Assembly: GCA_022844275.1 (NCBI GenBank)
Contig: JALHMB010000001.1
Span: 248,001-312,000, forward strand
Reading direction: 5' to 3'
DNA: 64,000 nucleotides
From: Hyphomicrobiaceae bacterium
GTDB lineage: Bacteria > Pseudomonadota > Alphaproteobacteria > Rhizobiales > Hyphomicrobiaceae
Position 1 is the first letter of the stretch. Each line of letters starts with the position of its first letter. A program made the position numbers and the translations under genes. Below are positions 45,853 through 54,845 of the stretch, piece after piece. The notes beneath the pieces are model-generated. The model saw only the letters and a list, made by a program, of their open reading frames with translations. It searched no databases and was not told the DNA's origin.

Positions 45853-46230
45853 CGCGGCGCGGGCACACACTGGAGCCCCCGCAAGACCCTCTGCGTGTGG
45901 CTCGTGAGTACCCCTCCCGAGCCCCGAAGCCTCATTTCCGTGCACGCGCGACTAAAGTCACACCATTGATTGTTGCATCGCCGCACCTGTTTTGGCATGG
46001 TCCGCCCGCCCAAGCCCGACCGGGCGCGCAATGACGGCGGGTGCCGGCGCTGCGCACCCGATAGGCGCCGCCGCGTCTTTCCTTGCATCGAACCGGCGAG
46101 CCCAGCGGCAACCGGCGCGCTGCGATGTCTTTAGCTTTGCCGTGCGTTCCGCGGTCTAGGTGGCAACACCGAGGCCGCACGCACTTCGAGCCCTGAAGGG
46201 GGCATCTGACCAACGGGGAGCACTCTACCC
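45853..46230. other. Intergenic region upstream of hppA
   Basis: No gene or clear motif is supported in these 378 bases. It should contain the hppA promoter; GGGGAG is seen 10 bases before the start codon at 46231. Confidence 0.35.
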
Positions 46231-48369
46231 ATGCAGTCCATCTTGTGGGCCATCATCATCTGTGGCCTGCTTTCGATTGCCTATGGCGCGTTCACGATCC
46301 GCGCGGTGATGGCAGCGGATGCCGGTAATGCGCGCATGCAGGAAATTGCCGGCGCTATCCAAGAAGGTGCGCAGGCGTATCTGACGCGGCAGTATCAGAC
46401 GATCGCCATCGCCGGCGTGCCCATCTTCATTATCGTCGGACTGTTGCTCGGTTGGCTCGTGGCCATCGGCTTCCTGATCGGCGCGGTACTTTCGGGCCTC
46501 GCGGGCTTTGTCGGGATGCACGTCTCGGTGCGCGCCAACGTGCGCACCGCGCAAGCTTCCACCGTGTCGCTTGCCGACGGCCTGTCGATGGCCTTTCGCG
46601 CGGGCGCCGTGACCGGACTCCTCGTTGCCGGCCTCGCGCTGCTCGGCGTCGTCGTCTACTACTCCATACTCGTCGGCGGCATGGGCTACTCGACAACCAG
46701 CCGTACGGTCATCGACTCGCTCGTCGCGCTCGGCTTCGGCGCCTCGCTCATCTCGATCTTCGCCCGTCTCGGCGGCGGCATCTTCACGAAGGGTGCGGAC
46801 GTCGGTGGTGATCTCGTCGGCAAGGTCGAAGCCGGCATCCCCGAGGACGACCCCCGCAACCCCGCGACGATCGCCGACAACGTCGGTGACAATGTCGGCG
46901 ACTGCGCTGGCATGGCTGCGGATCTCTTCGAGACCTATGCGGTGACGGTCGTCGCCACCATGGTGCTCGCCGCGATCTACTTCGTCGGGCAGCCCATTGT
47001 CGGCACAGTCATGATCTACCCGCTGGCGATCTGCGGCATCTGCGTTGTCACGTCAATCATCGGCACGTACTTCGTCCGCCTCGGCGCCAACCAGTCGATC
47101 ATGGGCGCCCTCTACAAGGGCATCATCGCCACGGGCGTCCTCTCGCTGATCGCGCTCTACCCGCTCACCGACTACATGCTCGGCATGGGCACCGTCTTCA
47201 AGACGACCGGCGGCGTCTCCTTCACCGGCTTGGATCTCTTCTGGTGCGGCGCGGTCGGTCTCGCGGTGACGGCGGCCATCATCGTCGTCACCGAATACTA
47301 CACCGGCATCGGCTACCGTCCGGTGCGCTCGATCAGCCAGGCGTCGGTCACCGGCCACGGCACGAACGTGATCCAGGGCCTCGCGGTCAGCCTCGAGGCG
47401 ACGGCGCTCCCCGCACTCATCATCATCGCGGGCATCATCGTCACCTTCAAGCTCGCCGGTCTCTTCGGCATCGCGATCGCGGTCACAACCATGCTCGCGC
47501 TTGCCGGCATGGTGGTCGCGCTCGATGCCTTCGGCCCTGTCACCGACAACGCTGGTGGCATCGCCGAGATGGCGGGACTGCCGAAGGAGATCCGCCGCAC
47601 GACGGACGCGCTCGACGCCGTCGGCAACACGACCAAGGCGGTCACCAAGGGTTACGCGATCGGCTCGGCCGGTCTCGGCGCGCTGGTGCTGTTCGCGGCT
47701 TATAATGAAGACCTGAAGTACTTCATAAGTATCGCGCAGCCTGGATCGCTCTTCCATAATCTCACGGTCGACTTCTCGCTCTCGAATCCGTACGTCGTCG
47801 TCGGACTTCTGTTCGGCGGCCTGCTGCCCTATCTGTTCGGCGGCATCGCGATGACGGCGGTCGGTCGCGCCGCGTCCTCCATCGTCGAGGAAGTGCGTCG
47901 CCAGTTCAAAGAGAAGCCGGGCATTATGAAGGGCACCGAGAAGCCCGACTATGCCCGCGCCGTCGACATGCTGACGCGCGCTGCGATCAAGGAAATGATC
48001 ATCCCGTCGCTGCTGCCGGTGCTCTCCCCCATCGTCTGCTTCTTCCTCGTGAAGTGGATCGCTGGCACGGGCAATGCCTTCGCGGCACTCGGCGCGATGC
48101 TGCTCGGTGTGATCGTGACCGGCCTCTTCGTCGCCATCTCCATGACGGCTGGCGGCGGCGCCTGGGACAACGCCAAGAAGGCCTTCGAGGATGGCTTCGT
48201 CGACAAGGACGGCGTCAAGCACATGAAGGGCTCGGAGGCGCACAAGGCTTCGGTCACGGGCGACACGGTCGGCGATCCCTACAAGGACACGGCTGGTCCG
48301 GCGGTGAACCCGATGATCAAGATCACCAACATCGTGGCCCTGCTGCTGCTGGCGATCCTGGCGCACTGA
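46231..48369 (+). CDS. hppA: Membrane-bound proton-pumping pyrophosphatase
   Basis: The protein is 712 residues with about 16 membrane segments. Pyrophosphate-binding acidic motifs are present: [20 protein letters not shown] and [20 protein letters not shown]. The key residue is Lys469 in [15 protein letters not shown]+-dependent enzymes have Ala there, so this is a K+-independent, proton-pumping type. It uses pyrophosphate from biosynthesis to drive protons out of the cytoplasm. A hairpin terminator and a REP-like element follow. Confidence 0.96.
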   Translation: MQSILWAIIICGLLSIAYGAFTIRAVMAADAGNARMQEIAGAIQEGAQAYLTRQYQTIAIAGVPIFIIVGLLLGWLVAIGFLIGAVLSGLAGFVGMHVSVRANVRTAQASTVSLADGLSMAFRAGAVTGLLVAGLALLGVVVYYSILVGGMGYSTTSRTVIDSLVALGFGASLISIFARLGGGIFTKGADVGGDLVGKVEAGIPEDDPRNPATIADNVGDNVGDCAGMAADLFETYAVTVVATMVLAAIYFVGQPIVGTVMIYPLAICGICVVTSIIGTYFVRLGANQSIMGALYKGIIATGVLSLIALYPLTDYMLGMGTVFKTTGGVSFTGLDLFWCGAVGLAVTAAIIVVTEYYTGIGYRPVRSISQASVTGHGTNVIQGLAVSLEATALPALIIIAGIIVTFKLAGLFGIAIAVTTMLALAGMVVALDAFGPVTDNAGGIAEMAGLPKEIRRTTDALDAVGNTTKAVTKGYAIGSAGLGALVLFAAYNEDLKYFISIAQPGSLFHNLTVDFSLSNPYVVVGLLFGGLLPYLFGGIAMTAVGRAASSIVEEVRRQFKEKPGIMKGTEKPDYARAVDMLTRAAIKEMIIPSLLPVLSPIVCFFLVKWIAGTGNAFAALGAMLLGVIVTGLFVAISMTAGGGAWDNAKKAFEDGFVDKDGVKHMKGSEAHKASVTGDTVGDPYKDTAGPAVNPMIKITNIVALLLLAILAH

Positions 48370-48450
48370 TTTAGTGCTGCCGCCTGCTGGGAAGAGGTGC
48401 TTCGCCTTCTTCCTTGATGCTATGGCGGCAGCGTTCGCACCGAGAATTTG

Positions 48451-48485
48451 AAACGCGGCGCTCGAAAGGGAGCCGCGTTTTGCTT
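48451..48485 (+). terminator. Hairpin terminator of hppA
   Basis: AAACGCGGC (48451-48459) pairs with GCCGCGTTT around a 13-base loop that can extend the stem by CTC/GAG, followed by TGCTTT. It lies 80 bases after the hppA stop. Confidence 0.6.
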
Positions 48486-48514
48486 TGGCGAACGCCGCCG
48501 GCGCCGCCATGTTC

Positions 48515-48630
48515 CTTCTCCCCGTCCTTCACGGGGAGAAGGTTAGGATGAGGGGCGGGAGCTTGTTCGAACGTTGGCGTATGCGCCGCCCCTCACCCTA
48601 ACCCTCTCCCCGCAAGAGCGGGGAGAGGGG
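48515..48630. repeat. REP-like composite hairpin element
   Basis: Three nested hairpins are packed in 116 bases. CTTCTCCCCG/CGGGGAGAAG is at 48515-48541. A GGTTAGGATGAGGGGCGG block at about 48541-48558 faces its near-complement at 48586-48603. CCCTCTCCCCGC/GCGGGGAGAGGG is at 48602-48629 with an AAGA loop. This CCCTCTCCCCGC-AAGA-GCGGGGAGAGGG pattern is a familiar dispersed repeat in proteobacterial intergenic regions. About 170 bases without further features follow before the next gene. Confidence 0.8.
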
Positions 48631-48805
48631 ATTGCCGCGCACTTGCCGCGACCGCCAAATCATAAAAATGAGGGGGTCCGGGGTCTCCCGGTTGGGGCGA
48701 GGGGCGAAAGCCCCGTCGCGCTGAAAGCGCGAAAGCAGGCCACTTGCTGAGGCCCCTCGCATTTGCTTCCCTCGCATCAACGGATGACACAGGGAGGAAT
48801 CGGCG

Positions 48806-49744
48806 ATGCCGACAATCGGACTCGTAGGTGTAGGCCTGATCGGCCGCGCATGGGCAAACGTTTTCGCGCGCGCGGGCTGGGACGTCGTAATGTGGGATGC
48901 CAATCCCGAGGCCACTGCCGCTGCGCCGCGTCTTGTTTCGGAATCGCTGCATGATCTCGCGCGGCACGGCCTCGTCGCGGATCCCGAGAAAGCCGCCGCT
49001 CGCCTTCGTACAGCGCCGACGCTCGAGGAGGCCGTGAAAGCCGTCGATCTCGTGCAGGAGTCGGGTCCCGAACGCCTGGAAGACAAGCTGGCCATTTGGG
49101 CGCGGCTCGATGCAGCGGCAGCACCGGAGACGGTGCTCGCATCATCGACGTCCGCGATCGTGGCTTCGCTCTTCACGGAGAAGCTCGCCGGACGCGGGCG
49201 CTGCCTCGTCGCGCATCCTGTGAACCCGCCGCATCTCGTGCCGATCGTCGAGCTCTGCGGTGCGCCGTGGACGACGAAGGAGACGATCGCGCGGGCGCGC
49301 GGCTTCTATGAGAGCGTGGGGCAGGTGCCGATCGAAGTGAAGAAGGAGATCGACGGCTTCATCCTGAACCGTCTCCAGATCGCGCTACTGACGGAAGCTT
49401 TCCGCCTCGTCGATGAAGGCTATGTCACGCCGCAGGATCTCGATCACACGATCGCCGACGGGCTCGGACTTCGCTGGGCGTTCATGGGTCCTTTCGAGAC
49501 CATCGAGCTCAATGCGCCCAAGGGCACCGCCGATTACTGCGAGCGCTATGGCGACTGGTTCCGCCGCTACATGAAGGATCTGCCGAAGTCTTCCGTGTGG
49601 GAGGAAGCGAGCTGGCGTCGCGTCGCCGAAGCCTGGGGGCCAGCGCTCGCGCCGGATAAGATTGCGGAGAAGTCGCTCTGGCGGAACGAGCGGCTCGCCG
49701 CACTCGCGGCTCACAAGAGAGGCCAGACCAAATTCGAGAAGTGA
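48806..49744 (+). CDS. 3-hydroxyacyl-CoA dehydrogenase-family protein
   Basis: The protein is 312 residues from ATG 48806 (AGGGAGGA upstream). The NAD-binding motif is GLVGVGLIGRAWANVFARAG. LVAHPVNPPHLVPIVELCG carries the catalytic His of the 3-hydroxyacyl-CoA dehydrogenase fold, and the substrate helix is DGFILNRLQIALLTEAFRLV. The absence of a second repeat and the lambda-crystallin-like layout fit short hydroxyacid or L-gulonate/carnitine dehydrogenase-like enzymes rather than the full beta-oxidation enzyme. Substrate unknown. The next gene starts 80 bases on with its own promoter. Confidence 0.88.
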   Translation: MPTIGLVGVGLIGRAWANVFARAGWDVVMWDANPEATAAAPRLVSESLHDLARHGLVADPEKAAARLRTAPTLEEAVKAVDLVQESGPERLEDKLAIWARLDAAAAPETVLASSTSAIVASLFTEKLAGRGRCLVAHPVNPPHLVPIVELCGAPWTTKETIARARGFYESVGQVPIEVKKEIDGFILNRLQIALLTEAFRLVDEGYVTPQDLDHTIADGLGLRWAFMGPFETIELNAPKGTADYCERYGDWFRRYMKDLPKSSVWEEASWRRVAEAWGPALAPDKIAEKSLWRNERLAALAAHKRGQTKFEK

Positions 49745-49787
49745 ACGCCTCTTGGTTCCGATGGCCGAATCCCCACGCTGCGTGCTA

Positions 49788-49817
49788 TTGACAGGTGACT
49801 AAATGGTCACCTATGGT
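49788..49817 (+). promoter_or_regulatory. Promoter with ArsR-type operator
   Basis: TTGACA (49788-49793), an 18-base spacer and TATGGT (49812-49817) form a housekeeping-type promoter. The spacer is an inverted repeat AGGTGAC-N6-GTCACCT (49793-49812), well placed for a repressor. It ends six bases before the GTG start of the ArsR gene, pointing to autoregulation and a near-leaderless message. Confidence 0.6.
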
Positions 49818-49823
49818 GGCGGC

Positions 49824-50150
49824 GTGACAGACGACGACCTCGTATTCAAAGCGCTTGCTGATCCGACGCGTCGTTTCCTCCTGGACCTGCTCTTTCAGCG
49901 CGACGGCCGCACGCTGAAGGATCTCGAATCCGGGCTGGAGATGACCCGCTTCGGCGTCATGAAGCATCTGAAGATTCTCGAGGATGCAGGTCTTGTCGTC
50001 ACGCGCCGGTCGGGCCGTGAGAAACTGCATTTTCTCAATCCGGTCCCAATTCGGATCATCCATGACCGGTGGATCGACAAGTATCGCGAACGGGAGGTCT
50101 CCGCGCTCCTCGCGCTGAAGGCCGAACTCGAGGAAAAGGACGGATCATGA
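49824..50150 (+). CDS. ArsR-family transcriptional repressor
   Basis: The protein is 108 residues. GTG 49824 is preferred to ATG 49803 because the promoter -10 and the operator lie between them. The winged-helix reads LVFKALADPTRRFLLDLLFQ, the recognition helix is in MTRFGVMKHLKILEDAGLVV, and the wing is RRSGREKLHFL. No cysteine metal-binding motif is seen, so it belongs to the non-metal group often paired with SRPBCC genes. It overlaps the next gene by four bases and probably represses its own operon through the palindrome at 49793-49812. Confidence 0.9.
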   Translation: MTDDDLVFKALADPTRRFLLDLLFQRDGRTLKDLESGLEMTRFGVMKHLKILEDAGLVVTRRSGREKLHFLNPVPIRIIHDRWIDKYREREVSALLALKAELEEKDGS

Positions 50151-50638
50151 CCGACAGAGGTTCGACGACGCAGGTCTACAAGATCATCATCAAGGCGAGC
50201 GCCCAGGCGATCTGGGATGCGATCACCAACCCCGAGTGGACGGATCGTTACGCGTACGGCGGCCGCGCCTCGTATGAGCTCAAGAAAGGCGGCAAGTATC
50301 ATCATTCGGCCACCGCGGAGATGAAGTCCTTCGGCCTGCCTGACAAGATCATCCTCGGCGAAGTCATCGAGAGCGATCCGCCGAAGAAGCTCGTGCAGAC
50401 ATGGCATCCGCAGTTCTCGGCCGAGATGATCGCGGAACCGCCGACGCGCCTCACCTATGAGATCTTCGAAAGCCAGAGCGGCGTGTGCACGGTGGTGCTC
50501 ACGCATGATGTCACGAATGCGCCGTTGGTTGCCGGCATGGTCCCTGGCAACAACAATCCCGTGGAGAGCGGCGGAGGTGGCTGGCCGTGGGTGCTCAGCG
50601 ATCTCAAGACGCTGCTCGAAACTGGCAAGCGGATGTGA
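50147..50638 (+). CDS. SRPBCC (AHSA1-like) domain protein
   Basis: The protein is 163 residues, starting four bases inside the ArsR gene. The SRPBCC fold is clear: VYKIIIKASAQAIWDAITNP, WTDRYAYGGRASYELKKGGK, then GEVIESDPPKKLVQTWHPQF and GWPWVLSDLKTLLETGK. Such proteins bind hydrophobic small ligands or act as Aha1-like co-chaperones. ArsR-SRPBCC operons are very common in Rhizobiales. The binding partner is unknown. Confidence 0.9.
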   Translation: MTDRGSTTQVYKIIIKASAQAIWDAITNPEWTDRYAYGGRASYELKKGGKYHHSATAEMKSFGLPDKIILGEVIESDPPKKLVQTWHPQFSAEMIAEPPTRLTYEIFESQSGVCTVVLTHDVTNAPLVAGMVPGNNNPVESGGGGWPWVLSDLKTLLETGKRM

Positions 50639-50641
50639 CGA

Positions 50642-51493
50642 TCACACAAGCAGCCTGAAGGCCGCGCCGTCGCGAACGACGTGTCCGGCTGTCGGACCGG
50701 CGAAGTGCGTACCGATCATGAGCACGGGCTCGCCGGCAAGCTCCGAGAGGATGCGCCGGCGGGTCACTTCGCCGGCCTTCTTGTCGTAGTCGGCCGTCGA
50801 GGCCCACTCCGGGTGCGCAAGTTGGCAAGGATGATGCGCGAAGTCGCCCGTGATCATCGCGCGCTTGCCCTTGGAGCTGATCAACACGCTCGCGTGGCCA
50901 GGTGAGTGCCCTGTGCTCGGCATAAGGCGCACTTCCGGGCAGATCTGGTGATCCAGCTCGACGAGATCGACGAGCCCGCGATCGAAGACCGGACGGATGC
51001 TGTCGGCCATGACGGGAAGCATGTCGGGCCGCGCCGTCTGCGTGCTCCAATGCTCGTACTCGATGCGGCCGAAGAGATAGCGCGCCTTCGGGAAAGTCGG
51101 CACCCACCGGCCATCGACGAGCCGGGTGTTCCAGCCAACATGATCGACGTGAAGATGCGTGCAGAGCACGGTGTCGATGCTCTCCGGCGCGAAGCCGGCG
51201 GCCGTCAGATCGTCGAGAAAGGGACCGCTGCGATCGTTCCATGTCGGGATGCGCCGATCCTTCTTGTCATTGCCGAGACAGGTATCGACGATGATGCGCC
51301 GGCCCGGTGCCTCGACGAGCAGCGCGTGGATACTCATCTTGAGACGGCCGTTCTCGTCGGCGAAGTGTGGGATCAGCCAGGAGATCGGGCGGATGGCCTC
51401 GGGCGTCGCGTCGGGAAGGATGAAACGGCTGCCGCCCGTCGTCTCGATCTCGACGATCTTGGTGACCGTGACGTCGCCGATCTGCCATTTCAT
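50642..51493 (-). CDS. Metallo-beta-lactamase-fold lactonase-like hydrolase
   Basis: The protein is 283 residues. The zinc motif CTHLHVDHVGWNTRLVDGRW is followed by ligands in PSTGHSPGHASVLISSKG and MITGDFAHHPCQ. The layout matches AHL-lactonase-like and alkyl-sulfatase-like MBL proteins often found in soil alphaproteobacteria. No signal peptide. The start is at ATG 51493, with a short purine-rich GGAAG 7-12 bases before. It converges on the ArsR-SRPBCC operon. The substrate cannot be told; lactone hydrolysis is a guess. Confidence 0.88.
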   Translation of the reverse strand: MKWQIGDVTVTKIVEIETTGGSRFILPDATPEAIRPISWLIPHFADENGRLKMSIHALLVEAPGRRIIVDTCLGNDKKDRRIPTWNDRSGPFLDDLTAAGFAPESIDTVLCTHLHVDHVGWNTRLVDGRWVPTFPKARYLFGRIEYEHWSTQTARPDMLPVMADSIRPVFDRGLVDLVELDHQICPEVRLMPSTGHSPGHASVLISSKGKRAMITGDFAHHPCQLAHPEWASTADYDKKAGEVTRRRILSELAGEPVLMIGTHFAGPTAGHVVRDGAAFRLLV

Positions 51494-51549
51494 GCGCGCT
51501 TCCTCGGTTTCATTTTCGCCAGGATAGCTGCACCGGCGCGCTCACGCAC

Positions 51550-52212
51550 CTACAGGCGCGCGGCGACAAACACCGTGGCCTCCTCCCAGCTCGCAACGAC
51601 GTGCGTGGCCCCAGCCTCCTTCAGGCGCTCGGCATGGCCGTTCTGGATATGAGCGCCGGCGCATAGGCCCAGCACGGTCATTCCAGCGGCCACACCAGCA
51701 AGAACGCCTGAGCGGCTGTCCTCGATGACGAGGCAGTGCTCCGGCGCGACTGCGATCCTGTCCGCCGCATAGAGGAAAATGTCCGGATTCGGCTTGCCGC
51801 GCGGCACGAGATCGGCGCTGAACACGCGATCGGCAAAATCGTCTGAGAGCCCTATCGCATCGAGGCTCACGCGCAGGCGCTCGGCCGAGCTCGACGAGGC
51901 AATGCAGTGCGCCAATCGCGCATGGCGGCGGATGAACGCGCTCGCCCCTGCGACCTCCTTCAGTTCAATTCGGAAACGCGCGAGCGTCGCGTCCCTGAAA
52001 TCGTCGGAGAAGGTCGGCGCAAGCTTTCGGCCCAAGCTGCTCTCGACCTCGGCAACAATCTCCGACGCCCGCTTGCCCATATAGCGATCGTACGAATCCT
52101 GGAGCGTCGTCGGCAGGCCAAGTCCGGTGACAAATTCGGCGAGAACAGCATTGGCCAGCGCCTCGCTGTCCGCGATCACGCCGTCGAAGTCGTAGATGAT
52201 GCCTTTGATCAC
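51550..52212 (-). CDS. HAD-superfamily phosphatase
   Basis: The protein is 220 residues. Motif I is IYDFDGVIADSEALANAVLA with the nucleophile Asp8 and acid/base Asp10. Motif II is ASSSSAERLRV, Lys of motif III is in PRGKPNPDIFLYAADRI, and motif IV is CLVIEDSRSGVLAGVAAGM. The alpha-helical cap of subclass I lies between. The family dephosphorylates sugar phosphates, phosphoglycolate or similar molecules. No operon partner is close enough to identify the substrate. The next gene, fabD, is divergent. Confidence 0.9.
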   Translation of the reverse strand: MIKGIIYDFDGVIADSEALANAVLAEFVTGLGLPTTLQDSYDRYMGKRASEIVAEVESSLGRKLAPTFSDDFRDATLARFRIELKEVAGASAFIRRHARLAHCIASSSSAERLRVSLDAIGLSDDFADRVFSADLVPRGKPNPDIFLYAADRIAVAPEHCLVIEDSRSGVLAGVAAGMTVLGLCAGAHIQNGHAERLKEAGATHVVASWEEATVFVAARL

Positions 52213-52438
52213 GCCACCCCCACACCTTCGAAGTACGATGCCTCTCGCGGACGCCGCATCCTATCGGCACGCCCCTCTCTTGACACCGGCTCGTCTGCCA
52301 TGCCCATAAGGCGCCGGAGCGCAGAGACCGCCTACGGATGGCACCTGCGCATTTTCACCTTATGTTCCGGATTTGCTGCGGCCGGCGCCGCAGACCGGTG
52401 CCAACTCTCAAGTGCCAACACAAGCAACGGACCCGCGC

Positions 52439-53386
52439 ATGTCGAAAGCCTTCGTCTTTCCTGGCCAGGGCAGCCAAGCCGTCGGCATGGCCAAGGAGCT
52501 GGCCCAGAATTTCTCGGCGGCCCGCGCACTGCTCGACGAGGTGGACGAGGCTCTCGGGCAGAAACTTTCGATCCTCATGTTCGAGGGCCCGATCGAGACT
52601 CTCACGCTGACGGAGAATGCCCAACCGGCGCTCATGGCGGCATCGCTTGCCGTGATGCGGGTGCTGGAGAAGGAAAAGGGCTTCTCGCTCAAAGAAAGCG
52701 TGAAGTTCGTCGCCGGCCACTCGCTCGGCGAATACTCGGCACTGGCGGCAGCAGGCGCACTCTCGGTCGCGGATACGGCGCGGCTTCTGAAGCTGCGCGG
52801 GCAATCCATGCAGAAGGCTGTGCCCGTCGGTGTCGGCGCCATGTCGGCGCTGCTCGGTGTCGGCCTCGACGTCGCAAAGAAGATCGCCGCCGATGCGGCC
52901 CAGGGCGATGTCTGCGATGTCGCCAATGACAACGAGCCGACACAGGTCGTGCTCTCGGGCCACAAGACGGCCATTGACCGCGTACCGGAAGTCGGAAAGG
53001 CGCACGGCCTGCGCCGCGCGATCCCGCTGCCGGTTTCCGCGCCCTTCCATTGCAGCCTGCTGAAGCCCGCCGCGGATGCGATGGCGGAAGCACTGGCCAA
53101 GGTCGAGGTCAAGGCCCCCGTCGTTCCCGTTGTCGCGAACGTGCTCGCGGCCCCTATCAGCGATCCCGCCGAGATCCGCACCCGGCTCGTCGAGCAGGTC
53201 ACAGGCACCGTGCGCTGGCGCGAGTGTGTGCTTGCCATGGCCGGCGCCGGCGTTACAGAGCTTTACGAAATCGGCACGGGCAAAGTGCTGAGCGGCCTCG
53301 CCGGCCGCATCGACAAATCACTGAAGGCAACGCCCGTCGGCACGCCCGCCGACATCGAAGCTGTCGCCGCACAACTTCTGAGCTGA
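52439..53386 (+). CDS. fabD: Malonyl-CoA:ACP transacylase
   Basis: The protein is 315 residues from ATG 52439. It starts MSKAFVFPGQGSQAVGMAKE. The active-site motif GHSLGEYSALAAAGAL holds the nucleophile Ser95, and the catalytic His lies in PVSAPFHCSLL. FabD loads malonyl groups from CoA to acyl carrier protein. It begins the fabD-fabG-acpP-fabF cluster, with fabG 11 bases downstream. The order matches other Rhizobiales. Confidence 0.96.
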   Translation: MSKAFVFPGQGSQAVGMAKELAQNFSAARALLDEVDEALGQKLSILMFEGPIETLTLTENAQPALMAASLAVMRVLEKEKGFSLKESVKFVAGHSLGEYSALAAAGALSVADTARLLKLRGQSMQKAVPVGVGAMSALLGVGLDVAKKIAADAAQGDVCDVANDNEPTQVVLSGHKTAIDRVPEVGKAHGLRRAIPLPVSAPFHCSLLKPAADAMAEALAKVEVKAPVVPVVANVLAAPISDPAEIRTRLVEQVTGTVRWRECVLAMAGAGVTELYEIGTGKVLSGLAGRIDKSLKATPVGTPADIEAVAAQLLS

Positions 53387-53397
53387 GGACCAAATAG

Positions 53398-54144
53398 ATG
53401 TTCGATCTGACGGGCAAGACCGCGCTGGTGACGGGCGCGACGGGCGGCATCGGCGGCGCCATTGCGGAAGCCCTGCACGCCCAGGGCGCGACCGTGGTGC
53501 TCTCCGGCCGGCAGGCCGACAAGCTCGAGGCGCTGAAGGCCAAGCTCGGTGAACGGGCGCTCGTCCAGCCCTGCGACCTCGCCAACAAAGAGCAGGTTGG
53601 CAAGCTGATCGACGAGGCCACAAAGCTCGTCGGCGGCCGCCTGGACATCCTCGTCAACAATGCCGGCCTCACCCGCGACAACCTCCTCATGGTCATGAAG
53701 GACGAGCAGTGGGACGAGGTGATTGCCGTCAACCTTACCTCGACATTCATGCTCATGCGGGCTGCCGCCCGCCACATGATGCGCTCCAAGTCGGGATACG
53801 GCCGGATCATCAATATCTCGTCGGTTTCCGGCATTCTCGGCAATCCCGGCCAGGGTAATTATGCGGCCTCGAAAGCGGGCATGATCGGCATGACGAAATC
53901 GCTGGCCCGCGAAGTCGCCTCCCGCGGCATAACTGCGAACTGCATTGCCCCCGGCTTCATCGAAACGGCCATGACGGCGGTTCTGAACGAGAAACAGACG
54001 ACGACGATCAAAGAAGCCATTCCGGCTCAGAGCTTTGGCAAGCCGGAGGACATCGCCGCTGCCGCCGTTTACCTTGCCAGTGAAGAGGCCCGTTACATGA
54101 CCGGACAAACCCTTCACATCAACGGCGGGATGGTCATGATCTGA
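53398..54144 (+). CDS. fabG: 3-oxoacyl-[ACP] reductase
   Basis: The protein is 248 residues from ATG 53398. The SDR features are VTGATGGIGGAIAEALHAQG, LVNNAGLTRDNLLMVMKDEQ, the Ser in NISSVSGILG, the YAASKAGM Tyr/Lys pair, and NCIAPGFIETAMT. It reduces beta-ketoacyl-ACP with NADPH in fatty-acid elongation. It is co-transcribed with fabD. A 266-base gap containing an AT-rich stretch separates it from acpP. Confidence 0.96.
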   Translation: MFDLTGKTALVTGATGGIGGAIAEALHAQGATVVLSGRQADKLEALKAKLGERALVQPCDLANKEQVGKLIDEATKLVGGRLDILVNNAGLTRDNLLMVMKDEQWDEVIAVNLTSTFMLMRAAARHMMRSKSGYGRIINISSVSGILGNPGQGNYAASKAGMIGMTKSLAREVASRGITANCIAPGFIETAMTAVLNEKQTTTIKEAIPAQSFGKPEDIAAAAVYLASEEARYMTGQTLHINGGMVMI

Positions 54145-54409
54145 CATCTGTCGGATCGCGCACAATGCCGCGTTGCACGGCCATCCGGGCCGCTAGCCAA
54201 GGGATTTTTTGTGTGTTAACGAGCCGAAAATTCGAGCCGTTGACGCTGGAGTTTGCATCGATTTCAAGCAACCTGTAGTGGGTACGCTCACGACAGGGTC
54301 GAATCGATCGGAGCAAGGAAACCGCCGTTGCCAGCCGGCAATGGCATCAACAGGGTCGTCAGGGCCGCGTCGCGGTTCCTTGAGGTGACAGAGCGCGAGG
54401 GAAGTAGAT

Positions 54410-54655
54410 ATGAGCGACGTCGCAGAGCGCGTGAAGAAGATCGTCGTCGAGAATCTCGGCGTTGAAGCCGAGAAGGTCGTCGAGACGGCGAGCTTCATCG
54501 ATGACCTCGGCGCTGACAGCCTCGATATCGTCGAGCTGGTTATGGCTTTCGAGGAAGAGTTCGGCTGTGAGATTCCGGACGATGCGGCCGAGCAGATCCA
54601 GACGGTTGGCGACGCGGTAAAATTTCTCGAGAAGAGCGCCGCCAGCACTGCCTGA
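54410..54655 (+). CDS. acpP: Acyl carrier protein
   Basis: The protein is 81 residues, acidic and helical. The phosphopantetheine site [20 protein letters not shown] has Ser37. [20 protein letters not shown] follows as helix III. The ATG at 54410 has GGGAAG 8-13 bases upstream. It carries acyl chains for fatty-acid and lipid A synthesis. The 265 bases upstream hold TTGACG near 54240 and probably an own promoter, as usual for this highly expressed gene. Confidence 0.96.
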   Translation: MSDVAERVKKIVVENLGVEAEKVVETASFIDDLGADSLDIVELVMAFEEEFGCEIPDDAAEQIQTVGDAVKFLEKSAASTA

Positions 54656-54845
54656 TCGGCGCCGTCTGGTGGATCGTGCCGCGTGCACCATCGGGGGAAA
54701 CGAACCGGTGCCGCGGTGGATCTCGAAGCCGAGGTGCAGCGTTCTGGATTTTGGGGGGTGCCGCCACGAGAGCGAAGGCGGCATCACACGGCAGGAGCGG
54801 TGACGCGAGGCGGCCTTCCTGCCGGATAACCTGGACAGGTGTGGG

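Noticed and set aside
44791-45945. Open frame of 384 codons on the minus strand
   Set aside because: Antisense to the SDR gene, which has complete catalytic motifs.
47053-48510. Open frame of about 485 codons on the minus strand
   Set aside because: Antisense to hppA; the translation is His/Asp/Arg-rich without any motif.
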